Assembly: GCF_027595985.1 (NCBI RefSeq)
Contig: NC_073302.1
Coordinates: 211,885,689-211,949,688 of the forward strand
Length of the DNA stretch: 64,000 nt
Source of the DNA: Sorex araneus
Taxonomy: Eukaryota > Chordata > Mammalia > Eulipotyphla > Soricidae
Direction of reading: 5' to 3'
Within the stretch, counting starts at the first letter, position 1. Each line of letters begins with the position of its first letter. Shown one piece after another: positions 31,763 through 42,317 of the stretch. Position numbers and translations under genes: made by a program. The notes under the pieces are model-generated. The model was not told the origin of the DNA, did not search any database, and saw only the letters and a list, made by a program, of their open reading frames with translations.

Positions 31763-32504
31763 AAGTTTGGGATTTTTACAAGTCATTTTTGCATTTCTTT
31801 AATAATTCACAAGTGTCTTTCCTTTATGAAGTGTCGTATGAAAATGTTACTCACTTTAGAACCTGTATGATTATAAGCATCAAAACCAAACTTGTAAGTC
31901 TAATCACAAAGTCCATTACTTTCCTTGATTTAAAACAGTAAAATGTAGAGGAGACAATGACTTTATATATCCTAGGAAGCATTTGGCAGTGCAATTAGTT
32001 TCCTAACAAGTGATTGTTTTTTAAAGCCTTCCCAGAATAAGAATGAGTATCTTGATGTTAGTGTCACTTTTAAATAGCTATAGCTCCAGGAATGTGTCTG
32101 TTCACGTTGTTATCTTAAATACACACCTTATCTATCCATATTGCTGTACTTCAGATGTGAAAGTAAAAATAAAGGTGTGAAGTGCCTAGCAGACTTTATG
32201 GATTTATGTAAATCAGAAAACACAGAAACAATCCATTAGTGCTGAGGCTCTAATGTATTAAATTAAGTTAAAGTTATGGATTATTTCTTAAAAGGCACGT
32301 GCGTGCACACACAAACACATACACATACACACAAAGTCACCTATGCATCTTACCCGGTGATTTGTTTTGTATAAAATGCATCACACCTTTCATTTATAAG
32401 ATGTATTTTCTCAACTCCAGACACATGTCCGGTTGTCTCATGACACCGCATGTGAATATTTGAAGGTATTTCCGTTTCAATTGCTCAAAACTCAGTTGGT
32501 CTTT
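31763..32504. other. Single-copy DNA with short (CA)n
   Basis: An imperfect CA-rich run is at 32306-32335. Otherwise nothing recognised. Confidence 0.5.
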
Positions 32505-32890
32505 TATTAAAATTTTTTATTTTTCATTAGTGAATCACCGTGAGGTACAGTTTCAGACTTACAATTTTTCTTGCTTGTGTTTCAGTCATACAATGCTCGA
32601 TTACCCATCCCTCCACCAGTGCCCATTCTCCACCACTGATGATCCCAGTATCCCTCCCACCCCCCCATCTCATCCCCCAACCCCACCTCTGTGGCAGTTA
32701 TTCCCTTTTGTTCTCTCTCTCTCCTTTTGGGTGTTGTGGTTTGCAATAGAGGTATTGAGTGGCCATCGTGTTTGCTCTATAGTCTACTTTCAGTGTGCAT
32801 TTCCCATACCCAGAGGGTCCTCGAACCACACTTTACCTGGTGTTCCCTTCTCTCTATCTGAGCTCCTTTTCCCCAGCATGTGAGGCTGGC
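32505..32890 (-). mobile_element. L1 3' UTR, 5'-truncated
   Basis: Reverse orientation: A/T-rich terminus (TTTTATTTTTCATTAGTGAATCACCGTGAGGTACAGT begins at 32516), then TTTCAGTCATACAATGCTCG, CCATCCCTCCACCAGTGCCC, a short (TC)n at 32716-32728 and CCTTTTGGGTGTTGTGGTTTGC. The same order recurs at 33600, 53640 and 58420. Confidence 0.9.
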
Positions 32891-33164
32891 TTCCAAGCCG
32901 GGGAGCCAACCTCCTGGTTCAGTTGATCTTTTTCACCAAACTATCTTCATCTTTAGTCTTCCCAGTGTGAGTTTTTCTGTCTGAGTTCCTCATGTAATGT
33001 TATCAAGCCCCAGACAATCTGGCCTATTGCTGCCCTATTCACAGGAAAAAAGATCACACAGTCCTGTCTTGTAAGTTTGCCTTTCTGGGGGCTCCCAAGT
33101 TGTGGCCAGGAAGCCCGAGACTCTCTCCCGGTGATTCTTGACTGTCCTGGCTGCAGCTTGGCTT

Positions 33165-33315
33165 GAGAGCCTAAGAATATACTGCTTGGTCCTGTGGTGC
33201 TGGGGAATACTTGGGCTGCCCCAGAGGTGTTCAAAGGGCCTCTGTGACCACCCCCAGTTGATGCCTGGTATTGGGCCAGCAAGCAGATGTCCTAACCCCT
33301 CTACTAGCACTATAG
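33165..33315 (-). mobile_element. Decayed SINE
   Basis: GTCCTGTGGTGCTGGGG and GTATTGGGCCAGCAAGCAG in core/head order. Very diverged. Confidence 0.35.
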
Positions 33316-33329
33316 TCTTTGCAGAGCTC

Positions 33330-33428
33330 CTCCCTCCCTCCCTCCCTCCCTCCCTCCCTCCCTCCCTCCCTCCCTCCCTCCCTCCCTCCCTCCCTCCCTC
33401 CCTCCCTCCCTCCTTTCCTTCCTTCCTT
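33330..33428. repeat. (CCTC)n then (CCTT)n microsatellite
   Basis: About twenty CCTC units followed by four CTTC units, at the tail side of the minus-strand SINE at 33435. Confidence 0.97.
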
Positions 33429-33434
33429 GCTGTA

Positions 33435-33587
33435 CCTGGCAGTGCTCAGATACTTCTGTATTGCACTTAGAGATCATTCCTGGTGGTCTTGGAGGCCCAT
33501 ATTGGGCGCCGGGCATTGACCCTTGCCCATCGTGGTGCAAGGCAAGCACCCCATCTGCTTGTATTACAGCCATAATCCAGGAGAGCT
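33435..33587 (-). mobile_element. Type A SINE, diverged
   Basis: ACCTGGCAGTGCTCAGATAC, ATCATTCCTGGTGGTCTTGG, GGGCGCCGGGCATTGACCC, GTGCAAGGCAAGCACCCC. Confidence 0.82.
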
Positions 33588-33791
33588 ACCAGGTTTTATT
33601 TAAATTTTAAAAAATTGTTTAATTTTTATTTTTCATTGAATCACCGTGTCCCTGTGAGATACAGTTGCAAAGCTTTCATGATTTTCAGTCATACAATGTT
33701 CTAAGACCCATCCCTCCACACTGTGCATTTCCCACCACAAATATCCCCTGAATTCCTGTGCCACTCCCCTCCCCCAGCCATGGCAGGCATG

Positions 33792-33796
<5 letters not shown>

Positions 33797-33859
<63 letters not shown>
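33797..33859. repeat. (TC)n in L1 3' UTR
   Basis: Pure TC dinucleotide array. The sense strand of the L1 carries (GA)n here. A matching array occupies the same place in the L1 at 53851. Confidence 0.95.
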
Positions 33860-33860
<1 letters not shown>

Positions 33861-34100
33861 CTCCCACCCCCCCTCTCTCCTTTTGGGCATTTGGTTTGCA
33901 ATATAAATACTGAGAGGCCATCATGTTTGGGTGTTTGTCCACTTTCAGCACACATCTTTCATCCAGCACAATCTCTCAACCATTATCATCATAAGGTCCC
34001 TTCTTTGTCTCAAGTACCCTCTTCCCCAGCCCTTGAAGCAGATGGGCCATTCATCCTGACTCTTGTTTCTTCTGTCCTTTGGTGTTAGTCTCTTGTTATA

Positions 34101-34204
34101 TTTCCTTCCTTCCTTCCTTCCTTCCTTCCTTCCTTCCTTCCTTCCTTCCTTCCTTCCTTCCTTCCTTCCTTCCTTCCTTCCTTCCTTCCTTCCTTCCTTC
34201 CTTC
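34101..34204. repeat. (TTCC)n expansion within L1 3' UTR
   Basis: About 26 TTCC units stand where the sister L1 (about 54150-54165) has only TTACTTTAAATTCCAC. The expansion is therefore specific to this insertion. Confidence 0.95.
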
Positions 34205-34759
34205 CACTTTCTATATCCCACAAATGGGTGTAGTCATTCTATGTCTGTCCTTCTCTTTCTGACTTATTTCACTGAGCATGATACTCTTCCTGTCCATTTA
34301 TTTATAAGTGACTTCATTTTTTTCTAACATCTGCATAGTATTCCATTGTGTAGATGTACCATAGTTTCTTTAACCAGTCACCTGTTCTTGGGCATTCAGG
34401 TAGTTTCCAGATTCTTGCTATTGTGAACAGTGCTGCAGTGAGCATACCAGTGCAGATGTCATTTCTGCTGTGTGTTTTCGCAGCCCGGAGGTATATTCCA
34501 AGAAGTGGTATTGCTGGGTCATATGGAAGCTCAATTTTTAGTTTTTGAGGAATGCCCAAATTGTTTCCCAAAAAGCCTGGACTAGTCAGTATTCCCACCA
34601 ACAGTGAATGGGATTCCTTTCTCCCCTCATCTGCATCAGCACTGTTCGTTCTTATTTTATTTTTTTTTTGATGCGTGTCAGTTTCTGTGGTGTAAAGTGA
34701 TACCTCATTGTTGTTTTAATTTGCATCTCCCTGATTAATGATTAATGATGTAGAACTCT

Positions 34760-35100
34760 CAGCTACCATTTCTAAAGCAAAACAGTACCTCTCATTTGCA
34801 CTGGAGGCTGTTACTAGCCACTTGGCTGATGCGTGCCCCCTGTGGGAGTGCTATAGCCCTCATGGAGAGACACTGCTATGACCCACACCCTGACCCCTCT
34901 CCTGTCTACACCTCAACTGTCAGGAGTTCATGTTAACTCTGCTCTTGAAATACATATGGAATCTGCATCTACTACTTCTTATCACTTCACTTCTGTGTGG
35001 TTCAAACCATTCGCATCTCTTACTAGCATCTCCTGATTGGTTGCTCAGCTTTCTCTTATAATCCTCAATCTTTAACTTCATACCTAAGGATAGTCTTAGT
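34760..35100 (-). mobile_element. Possible L2 relic and unassigned DNA
   Basis: GTTCAAACCATTCGCATCTC and ATTGGTTGCTCAGC at 35000-35050 vaguely resemble the L2 body. The left half is unassigned. Confidence 0.3.
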
Positions 35101-35102
35101 AT

Positions 35103-35697
35103 CACTGTATCACTGTCATCACATTGTTCATTGATTTACTCGAGCAGGCACCAGTAATGTCTCTATTACACTCAGCCCTGAGATTTTAGCATCCTCTCCT
35201 CACTCGTCTTTTCCAACGATTGGAGGCTCTTTCAGGGTCAGGGAATGAGACCTATCGTTACTGTTTTTGGCATATCGAATACGCCACGGGTAGCTTGCCA
35301 GGTTGTATAGTCTCTGGGTGTTGGCTGTTGATGGGATTACAGGCGCTGGGGCCAGTCTCTGGACATGACTGCCTAGCTACTGGAAAATGGGGCATCTGGG
35401 TGGAAGAGGCACAGATCCAAGCAGCCTTGGAGATCTCGGCTCCAGGTCCCTCACACCTGTGTTCCTCCATAAGTTCCCCCCATGCATGAAGCTCGTCTGA
35501 ACTTGTGGAGAGTGTCCTGAGCATGGCCGTGGTTGGGTTCCAGAGGTGCTTAACTATCGAGGCTCTGCTGGTGGGGGCGGGGGGGTAGGGAAATGCAAAC
35601 CATCCCCTCCAAGGGTCCCTGGTGAAGACAGCCAGGTGCGGGGGCAAGAGACTGCATCGCTCTTTTCTGGGAGCTTGGTTATAGTCTCTGGTTTTAT
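35103..35697 (-). mobile_element. Composite SINE-derived repeat, copy 2
   Basis: It shares with 15030-15510 the type B tail (TCATTGATTTACTCGAGCAG), the insert (CCTGAGATTTTAGCATCCTC, TTCAGGGTCAGGGAATGAG), the type B middle (TTTTTGGCATATCGAATACG) and the GC-rich segment (CTAGCTACTGGAAAATGGGG, GGAAGAGGCACAG, GGAGATCTCGGCTCCAGG). It extends further right than copy 1 for about 190 bp. TATAGTCTCTGG occurs both at about 35308 and at about 35680, about 370 bp apart, suggesting an internal repeat period. Flanks lack an obvious target duplication. Confidence 0.8.
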
Positions 35698-36080
35698 AGT
35701 ATAGTAGCCAAAATAAGTATAGTTAAAACATAAGTCCAATCTTGTTATCCTACAATTCATAATTTCATTGTTTGCTGGCTGTCATAGTACTCTCAAAAGC
35801 CTTCTAAGTTACTCCATCTGCATCTGTATGATACTGCTCCATCTTTGGTGGTCCTGTCGGATGAGTCCAGTTTATCATAATTTTCCTGATTTTGTCTGTG
35901 CCCCCCTTCATTCCCTCCCCCTGCAATCTCTTTCTTTCCTTTCTTCTTTCTGCCTCTCCTCTTCTTCCCACTCTTCCTTTAAATCCTCTCCTTCCCCTTC
36001 TTTTCTCACCTGCCTTCTTTTTCGCTTCTAGTAAGCTTCAATTCTCTCCAAAGTGTGAAGATTTTCTCCTATTCCCTAAT
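35698..36080. other. Pyrimidine-rich unassigned DNA
   Basis: 35900-36040 is strongly CT-rich on the plus strand. No repeat family assigned. Confidence 0.4.
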
Positions 36081-36084
36081 TAAA

Positions 36085-36942
36085 AAAAAAACACAAAACA
36101 GTTTTAGCCTTGGCATTAGATCTCTGATTTTGCATTTATTTTTGAATTTTATTTTGTATAGCCAGTTTGGTAAGGGTCAGATTCATTTTTTATTCTCCTT
36201 ATCTAATTTTTTAGTGACTGTTGTTGGAAAAAAATCCAACCTGGTTTTTTCTTTCTTTTTTTTTTTTTGTCATGAAAGCATTGTTAAACATCAATTAGCC
36301 ATATATATCTGATTCTTTTCCTAGACTGTGCTATATTTAACTTATCTGTGTCTGTCATGCTAACACTATGTCTTGAAATCAGTGATTTAAGTTTTTAACT
36401 TTGTTCTTTTTTGACATTGGTTAGACCCTCTAAGTTCTTTCCTCTTCCATATTAATCATAAACTAGGCTTGTACATTTATACCAAGCACCCAGGGGGATT
36501 CTGATTGGCATTGCATCAAATTTATAGATCAATTTGTGGAAGATTAATTTCTAAACAATATCGAGTTATTCCAATCCACAGACTTGGCATATTGCAACCA
36601 TTTAATTTTTAGTTTCAGCAAGGTTTGGAGTTTTCATTGTACTGTTTTCTAATATCTTTTGTTAATTTTTTTCTAAGTGAATAGGATATGGATTATATTT
36701 TGGATACTATTAGGTACTATTTAAAAAATAAACTGATCATTGCAATATGATAAAGTAAACTTGATGTTTGTATGTTGAAGTTGTAATCTGCTTCCCTATT
36801 CATCCACTGACTTTGCCTTTTTTCGGCGAAACCCTCACAATGCCTTATGTAAATGATTATGTTAATTACAAATAAAATTGAGCATTTTCTTTTTCAAACT
36901 GTATGTTTTTTATTTTTTATGCAGTGACTGGACCTTTAATAC

Positions 36943-36975
<33 letters not shown>

Positions 36976-37380
36976 CTGTGTCTGTGTGTGTGTGTCTAAT
37001 TAAAAACTCACAAATACAAGGCAGGTGCTGTAATCATATCCTTGATCTCTGCAGTGTTAGATGGAAATGATAAGAATAAACGCTTGTGCCTTATTTCTGG
37101 TGCCGAGGAGAAAGCTTTCAGACCAGCTTTTTTGTATAGCATCAGCTGTAAGATTCTGACAGATGCCCTTTGTCGGGTAGAGCAAGTTTCCTTTACTTCT
37201 CAGTATCTGAAAGCTTTTGTTATAAATTAATGTCGAATTTTATCATATCTCTTCTCTATGGAAAAACTTATTTGGTTTCTCTAAGTTTATTAATATGATA
37301 AATTCATTGATTAGAGTTTAGTTCCTAAATGAGCCTTTGTATTTCTTTGGTAAACCATGTTTACATGTTTACATTATGCA
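36085..37380 (-). mobile_element. Old L1 ORF2 region
   Basis: Several stretches match L1 ORF2 read backwards: TTGGCATTGCATCAAATTTA (36505), TATTCCAATCCACAGAC (36565), and the block at 37050-37220 (GTGTTAGATGGAAATGATAA, GAAAGCTTTCAGACC). Many stops and indels. No protein is predicted. A (GT)n tract interrupts it at 36949-36995. Confidence 0.75.
36949..36995. repeat. (GT)n microsatellite
   Basis: GT array with two CTGTGT interruptions. Confidence 0.95.
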
Positions 37381-37397
37381 TTCCTTTGTTGTGTATG

Positions 37398-37590
37398 TGT
37401 TAGTTTTGGGGCCATGCCTGGCAGTGCTCAGGGGTTACTCCTGACTCTGTGCTCAGGGCTTACTCATGGCTTTGTCTTCAGGGATCACTCCTGGCTAGCT
37501 CCGGGTCCATATGTTGGTGCTGGGGATCAAATTCAGGTCAGCCACATGCAAGACAAATGGCCTACCTACTTTGCTCTCTCTTTGGCCTCA
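37398..37590 (-). mobile_element. Old type A SINE with core duplication
   Basis: CTCAGGGGTTACTCCTGACTC is followed by GCTCAGGGCTTACTCATGGC and CAGGGATCACTCCTGGC. That is three core-like units where normal copies have two, so one internal unit is duplicated. The head follows (GGGGATCAAATTCAGG, CATGCAAGACAAATGGCC). Confidence 0.8.
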
Positions 37591-37654
37591 GTATCATGCA
37601 TTACATTTTTAGATGCTGGTTTTGACTTGATTTTGTTTGATTTTGCGTTTGTTT

Positions 37655-37800
37655 TTCAAGCAATGCTTGGGCATTAGGGTTGCACCCAGAAAACCTGTAT
37701 CAGGGCAACAGTAAGGTTTGGGCCATTAGGGTTGGACCCTGTAATGCTTGGGGGATCATGGGATGCTGTAAGTTAAGCTCAGTAACATATGCTCTAGGAA
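37655..37800 (-). mobile_element. Decayed SINE
   Basis: GCAATGCTTGGGCATTAGGG appears to be duplicated (again GTAATGCTTGGGGGATC). The tRNA head is lost. Confidence 0.4.
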
Positions 37801-37845
37801 TGCACGTTAATCTCTGTACTTTCTCCCAATTCCTGATCTGTTGAT

Positions 37846-38023
37846 TTTTTTTTTTTTTTGCTTTTTGGGTCACACCCAGCGATGCTCAGGGGTTACTCCT
37901 GGCTTTGCACTCAGGAATTACTCCTGGCGGTGCTTAGGGGACCATATGGGATGCTGGGGATCGAACCCGGGTCAGCCGCGTGCAAGGCAAACGCCCTACC
38001 CGCTGTGCTATCGCTCCGGCCCC
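37846..38023 (-). mobile_element. Young type A SINE with exact 11-bp duplication
   Basis: Near-consensus reverse copy from poly(T) and GCTTTTTGGGTCACACCCAG to GCTATCGCTCCGGCCCC. The target duplication GATCTGTTGAT is at 37835-37845 and 38025-38035. Few mutations compared with the 51440 and 62804 copies. Confidence 0.97.
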
Positions 38024-38159
38024 AGATCTGTTGATGTTTTGTTAATGATTTGTAGATCTGTTTCTGGGACATATAATTTTTTGAGAGGTAATTATGGTTT
38101 GAATGTGTCTGCTTAAAGTGTGTATGTTGAAGGTGTAGCTTCTGATGTGATGGTCTTTT

Positions 38160-38236
38160 TTAATGGTGTCAGGGATCAAACCTAGGGCCTCAGATATGTG
38201 AGGTACTTGGTCTGTTGCTGCTGAGTCACATCCCTA
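38160..38236 (-). mobile_element. tRNA-Ala-related SINE fragment
   Basis: Reverse complement reads GGGATGTGACTCAGCAGC ... GAGGCCCTAGGTTTGATCCC, the same layout as 26713-26803 and distinct from the SOR head. Confidence 0.5.
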
Positions 38237-38474
38237 ACTGATGTGATAGTTATTTGAAAGTATTACCTTTGCAAGATGAGTCGGTTTGGGTGAGGCCCCC
38301 ATATAGGCATTAGAGCCCATTTCAATGAAGAAGAAAGCAGAACTCATTGGCTTGTTCAGGCTGCTCCATGAGCACACACAACTTAGGTATCCGTAGAGCA
38401 GGAACTGGACTCTTACTGGGTTAACTAAATTAGCCATCATCTTGATCATTTTTTAAATTTTGTTTTGTTTGGTT

Positions 38475-38721
38475 GGGCTGGAGTGATAGCACAGTGAGTA
38501 GGGTGTTTGCCTTGAATACAGCCAACCTGGGTTCGATTCCTCCATCCCTCTTGGAGAGCCCAGCAAGCTACGGAGAGTATCCCGCCCACATGGCAGAGCC
38601 TGGCAAGCTCCCAGTGGCATATTCGATATGCCAAAAACAGAAACAAGTCTCACAATGGAGACATTACTGGTGCCCGCTTGAGCAAATTGATGAGCAACGG
38701 GATGACAGTGACAGTGACAGT
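38475..38721 (+). mobile_element. Type B SINE
   Basis: Complete head, both CTGGCAAGCT-type modules, TATTCGATATGCC, TCTCACAATGGAGACATTAC and the tail GATGACAGTGACAGTGACAG. The tail period here is 6 bp (GACAGT). Flanks share only a short TGGTT. Confidence 0.93.
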
Positions 38722-38798
38722 GGTTGCTGAGGACTGAATTCAGGACCTCATATATTCAAAACATCTGCTCTGACACTGAACAACAGCTCTGGCCTCCG
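38722..38798 (-). mobile_element. SINE head relic
   Basis: GAGGACTGAATTCAGGACC and ACAGCTCTGGCC in reverse orientation. Short. Confidence 0.4.
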
Positions 38799-38879
38799 TT
38801 ATCTTGATCTCAACTTTCCAGCTTGCAGAATCATGAGAAAGAAATTTCTGCCATTGATACTACATTATGGCAGCCTCAG

Positions 38880-39130
38880 CTGACCAAACTAGAGGAGGGT
38901 TGATAAAACGACCTTGTCAGATTTTAGCATCAAGATAATGATGAGCTCATTAGATAGAAAAATCATATGACAGAATCCAACACCCTTTTATGACTAGAAC
39001 ACTCTCAAAAAGAAAATTTCCTTATTATGATAAAAGAGAAGGCATCTATTTCTGAAGGGACGTAGACCTACATTGCATAAGGAGCTCCCAATTCCGTAAT
39101 CAAAGGAGAAATAATTAAAAAAATGTATAA
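38880..39130 (+). mobile_element. Old L1 ORF2 fragment
   Basis: GATAATGATGAGCTCATTAG, AAATCATATGACAGAATCCA and ACACCCTTTTATGACTAG correspond to the L1 ORF2 stretch encoding the conserved 'IQHPFMIK'-type region. It is decayed, with stops. Confidence 0.65.
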
Positions 39131-39239
39131 AGTACTGACTCACCTATTCTTTTCCAGTTTCTGTAAGGATTTGTGAGTATTTTTGCTTCCTCCTCTTCTG
39201 GCTCAGAGGGTCCACCTGGTCATAGTGCTTGCACATCCT

Positions 39240-39400
39240 TTTTTGTTTGGTTTTTCTTTGTTTCTGGGCCACACCCAGCGTGCTCAGAGCTTACTCTTGA
39301 CTCTGCACTCAGGGATCACTCCTGGTGGGGCTCAGAGCCATATGGGGTGTCAGGGAGGAAAGTTTCCCACCCTACCCGCTGTACTATCTCTCCAGCCTAG
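39240..39400 (-). mobile_element. Type A SINE, moderately diverged
   Basis: TTTCTGGGCCACACCCAGCG, CAGGGATCACTCCTGGTGGG, GAGCCATATGGGGTGTCAGG, CCCGCTGTACTATCTCTCC. The B-box segment is deleted. Confidence 0.88.
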
Positions 39401-39404
39401 ACTC

Positions 39405-40344
39405 ACATCTTTTTAGTTGCTCTTATTGTGCTTGGAGACTGAATCATGCATAACCCCTTTGACTCCTCGGGTTTTCATGCTTTGTAAGAATTGTTGTTGC
39501 GTAACCTTTTATTCTGGAGCTTATTCTTGTCTGATTCTTAAGTGGTGCTGAAGGTGGCACTTCTAGTTGTGCTGTAAAGTCTCTCTACTCTATATAATTT
39601 AGATCTCTGTCACCTTTGAGTAGTGTTCTGGTGATTGCTGTCTCCTATGAGTTCTTTGGTAGATTTATTTGGTAGATAATATTATATTATCAATATAATA
39701 TTGATTAGAAAAAAATTGACATGGCTTCTTTTTTTCAGTAATATATCCTTATAAATTTAAGTTCTTCAGACAGACTAATCCTCCGACATCTGTTACATCT
39801 CCTTCGGCTAGATTGCCATACATGTTTTATCTCTGTGTACCTTATTCCAGAGCTTGTTTGGGCAGAAAACTGGAGTAGCCAAGGGGCACACCCTTTGGGC
39901 CCACATTCCTTGGGGATCATAGTTTTGTACTCCCATATTGCCCAGTATTTGAGAAGTATTGTCTGTCTCCTATGCAGTTTTCTGGCTGATTCTACTGAAA
40001 GAGGGACAGATCAGGGGCTGTGCATTCCGTCAAAGTCAGCATTAGAAAAGCTTTTACTCCGTTTTTCAAGGGTTGGAATTTAAGAAGAAATAAAGGACTT
40101 GAAAGAAAAAAATTTTTATTTGCATATCCAACTGTATTAACTTAAAAAAAAGAGTTGAACCTTATTTTTTGGTGCTCCAGTGTTTTGTTTCCATTGAGAC
40201 CAATTCTCATTATTGTTCTTCCTTGGATTCCCTCCTCTTTACCATCCTGACTCTTCCTTTTTTTTTTGGTCCTTGTTGACCTTAAAAGGAAGTTTTTATA
40301 TCTAATTTTGGTACTGACAGGGTTCTCCAATTAATCTTCTGTCT
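39405..40344. other. Unassigned AT-rich DNA
   Basis: Possibly old L1 in part, but I see no diagnostic text. A self-complementary AT run is at 39676-39710 (ATAATATTATATTATCAATATAATATTG). No exon supported. Confidence 0.4.
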
Positions 40345-40359
40345 GATTTTTCTAACTTT

Positions 40360-40546
40360 GTGTGTTTTTTTTTTCCCTTTGCTTTTTTGGGTCACACCCA
40401 GCGATGCACAGGAGTTACTTCTGGCTTGTGCACTCAGGAATTACTCCTGGCGGTGCTCAGGGGACCATATGGGATGCTGGGAATCGAACCTGGGTTGGTC
40501 GAGTGCAAGGCAAACACCTTACCACTGTAATATCGCTCCAGCCCCA
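40360..40546 (-). mobile_element. Young type A SINE with exact 15-bp duplication
   Basis: GGGTCACACCCAGCGATGCA to TATCGCTCCAGCCCC, near consensus. The target duplication GATTTTTCTAACTTT is at 40345-40359 and 40547-40561. Confidence 0.97.
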
Positions 40547-40561
40547 GATTTTTCTAACTTT

Positions 40562-40879
40562 AGTTACCAAATAGTTTTTATCTACCAAATGAGTCAGTAT
40601 CTTGGTCAACATTCTTATGCCTGTGTCTTTTTGCTTTGGTAATTCTGTTTCCTTTGTTGAGAGGTCTTTACCTTTTACTTTCAGAATTTTGCTTTATGGT
40701 GGTGTTTTTGTTATAAAGGTGTTAGCTGTCCTTAGAATATTTGTTAAATCCTCTAACAGAATCATAAGCCCATTTGGTTGCTTTACGGATCTTTGATCCT
40801 CCCCTGTTGTCTAACTAGCATAGAACTCATCATAAAAAAAAAAAGAACTCCAAATATATTATATTAATTTTTTTTTGTT
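40562..40879. other. Unassigned AT-rich DNA
   Basis: No repeat or gene recognised. Confidence 0.4.
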
Positions 40880-41019
40880 TGTGTGTTTTGGGTTACACCC
40901 AGTGGTGCTCAGACCTTCTAGCTCTGTGGGGTTTAGGGGACAATATAGCGCTGGGGATTCAGTAAGGGTCAGCCACGTGTAAGTCAGACACTTAACCTTG
41001 TACTGTCTCTTCAGCCCTT
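40880..41019 (-). mobile_element. Old type A SINE
   Basis: TTTTGGGTTACACCCAGTGG, GTTTAGGGGACAATATAG, GGGTCAGCCACGTGTAAG, TACTGTCTCTTCAGCCC. The middle core is deleted. Confidence 0.85.
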
Positions 41020-41738
41020 GAATATTTATTGATTATTTACATAAATAATCTTTAAAATTGAAGGCTTTGCAGGTTACATATCCCCTGGATGTGGCATTAA
41101 CCAATCTTTCAGGATTCATCTTGTATCTGTCCCTGTGTTAATTAGGTGGATCCATTGCTTTCATGACTTCAGGTATTGATGTGTGTATCTTTGCATTTGC
41201 TACTTAGGAAAGAGCTACTGCCAAGAAAATATATCATTTGTTAATTTTTTAAACAATATGTGTTATTTATTATGTTTCATAGCTGCAGTATATTGTGTAA
41301 TGATAAATGAACTATAAGAACAGTTTGTTGGAATCACTTTATTATTCAAATTAATTATTTTTTAATAAAGATTAAAAATTGGCATCGCCTTTAATGGAAA
41401 AAAAGTCAATTATTTTTCTTTTCCCTACTCCCCCCAATATATTGGCCTTCAGTAAACAGATGGTCAGATTAAATGCTATGTAAATAAAAGTGCTTCAGAG
41501 TGAAAATTTATAATATTTGGAAAAAGAAATAGAGTTAGTGCTTTGAACAGTCTGTCTCTTATTCAGAGTTTCAGTTATTATCTTCCTTAAGCTGGTGACA
41601 CTGTCTTATCTGTGGTCTAGATGAGATTTCTTTGTCAGTGTTCAGTGAATATTTACATGTCATAAGCAAGCACTACAGCTTATGAAAGACTGGTTGTATG
41701 ATTTTGAATTTCTTTACTCACACAAAGGATATGTTCAA
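41020..41738. other. Single-copy DNA
   Basis: Nothing recognised. Confidence 0.5.
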
Positions 41739-42186
41739 GGGGCTACATTGGATCTGGGGAATTTTCTCTGGAGTGTCTGAACTTTCATCAAGCCTGCTGC
41801 AAGGAGTTTCCACTGGATCACTTTGATCTTGCTGTTGGGTGGATCACAAGAAGCGGATACTTGACTCACCCCTGTTCTGTGACAGCCCCTGGGTTTGTGC
41901 AGCCTTTCCCACTTCTGTCTCCTGCCAGGTCAAAGGTGTATGTATCCCAGAATCTTCATGGACTTGTAAGGAAATCTTGCCCAAAAGGTTTCTGCTGGGG
42001 CAAGGAGTTTCAACAGTAAGGTGTTTGGGGTACACTGCCAGTGATAAGGCAATGAGGTGGTATTGGGAATGGGCTGCCCCTGGGGTAACTGCAGTTGGAG
42101 ACTTCCACCGTGGTAGAAAACATCAGTTCCAGAGAGAAAGTGTTGAAACAAGGAACAATCACCGCCCTGTAGCCCCAGCTCTATAA
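41739..42186 (+). other. Unidentified open region (115 codons)
   Basis: The frame at 41839-42186 (start MDHKKRILDSPLFCDSPWVC) is the longest non-repeat, non-CpG-island frame in the window. It is Cys/Trp-rich and of moderate GC. A minus-strand frame overlaps it, which argues for composition or an old repeat (an LTR or retroviral internal region would be one guess). No start context, splice site or family is recognised, so I do not call a gene. Confidence 0.2.
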
Positions 42187-42317
42187 TCTCAGCCTTGGTC
42201 CTACGGATTAAAAAAATACAGAAAGGTGGTGGAAGAGAAAATTTCTTGGGGAGAAGAAAATTTCTTGGTTGGTTCCTTGTAGGTTAAATGAAGAACGTTA
42301 AGATTTACTTTTTCTTA

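Larger units (their letters stand above)
33596..34752 (-). mobile_element. L1, 5'-truncated (3' UTR plus ORF2 end)
   Basis: From left to right: the reverse-complemented A-rich end, the 3' UTR with a (TC)n tract, a (TTCC)n expansion, then the ORF2 C-terminus. The minus frame at 34314-34601 contains ELPYDPAIPLLGIY and a WYIYTMEYYADV-type motif, standard in mammalian ORF2. The reading stops about 390 bp into ORF2, at about 34752, after TTTGCATCTCCCTGATTAATG, so the copy is heavily 5' truncated. It is in a relatively young state, with the frame nearly intact over this part. Confidence 0.95.

Noticed and set aside
33723-34327. Ser/Leu and Phe/Leu/Pro repeat proteins, and the Lys/Glu/Gly repeat frames on the opposite strand
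   Set aside because: These are translations of (TC)n and (TTCC)n arrays inside an L1 3' UTR.
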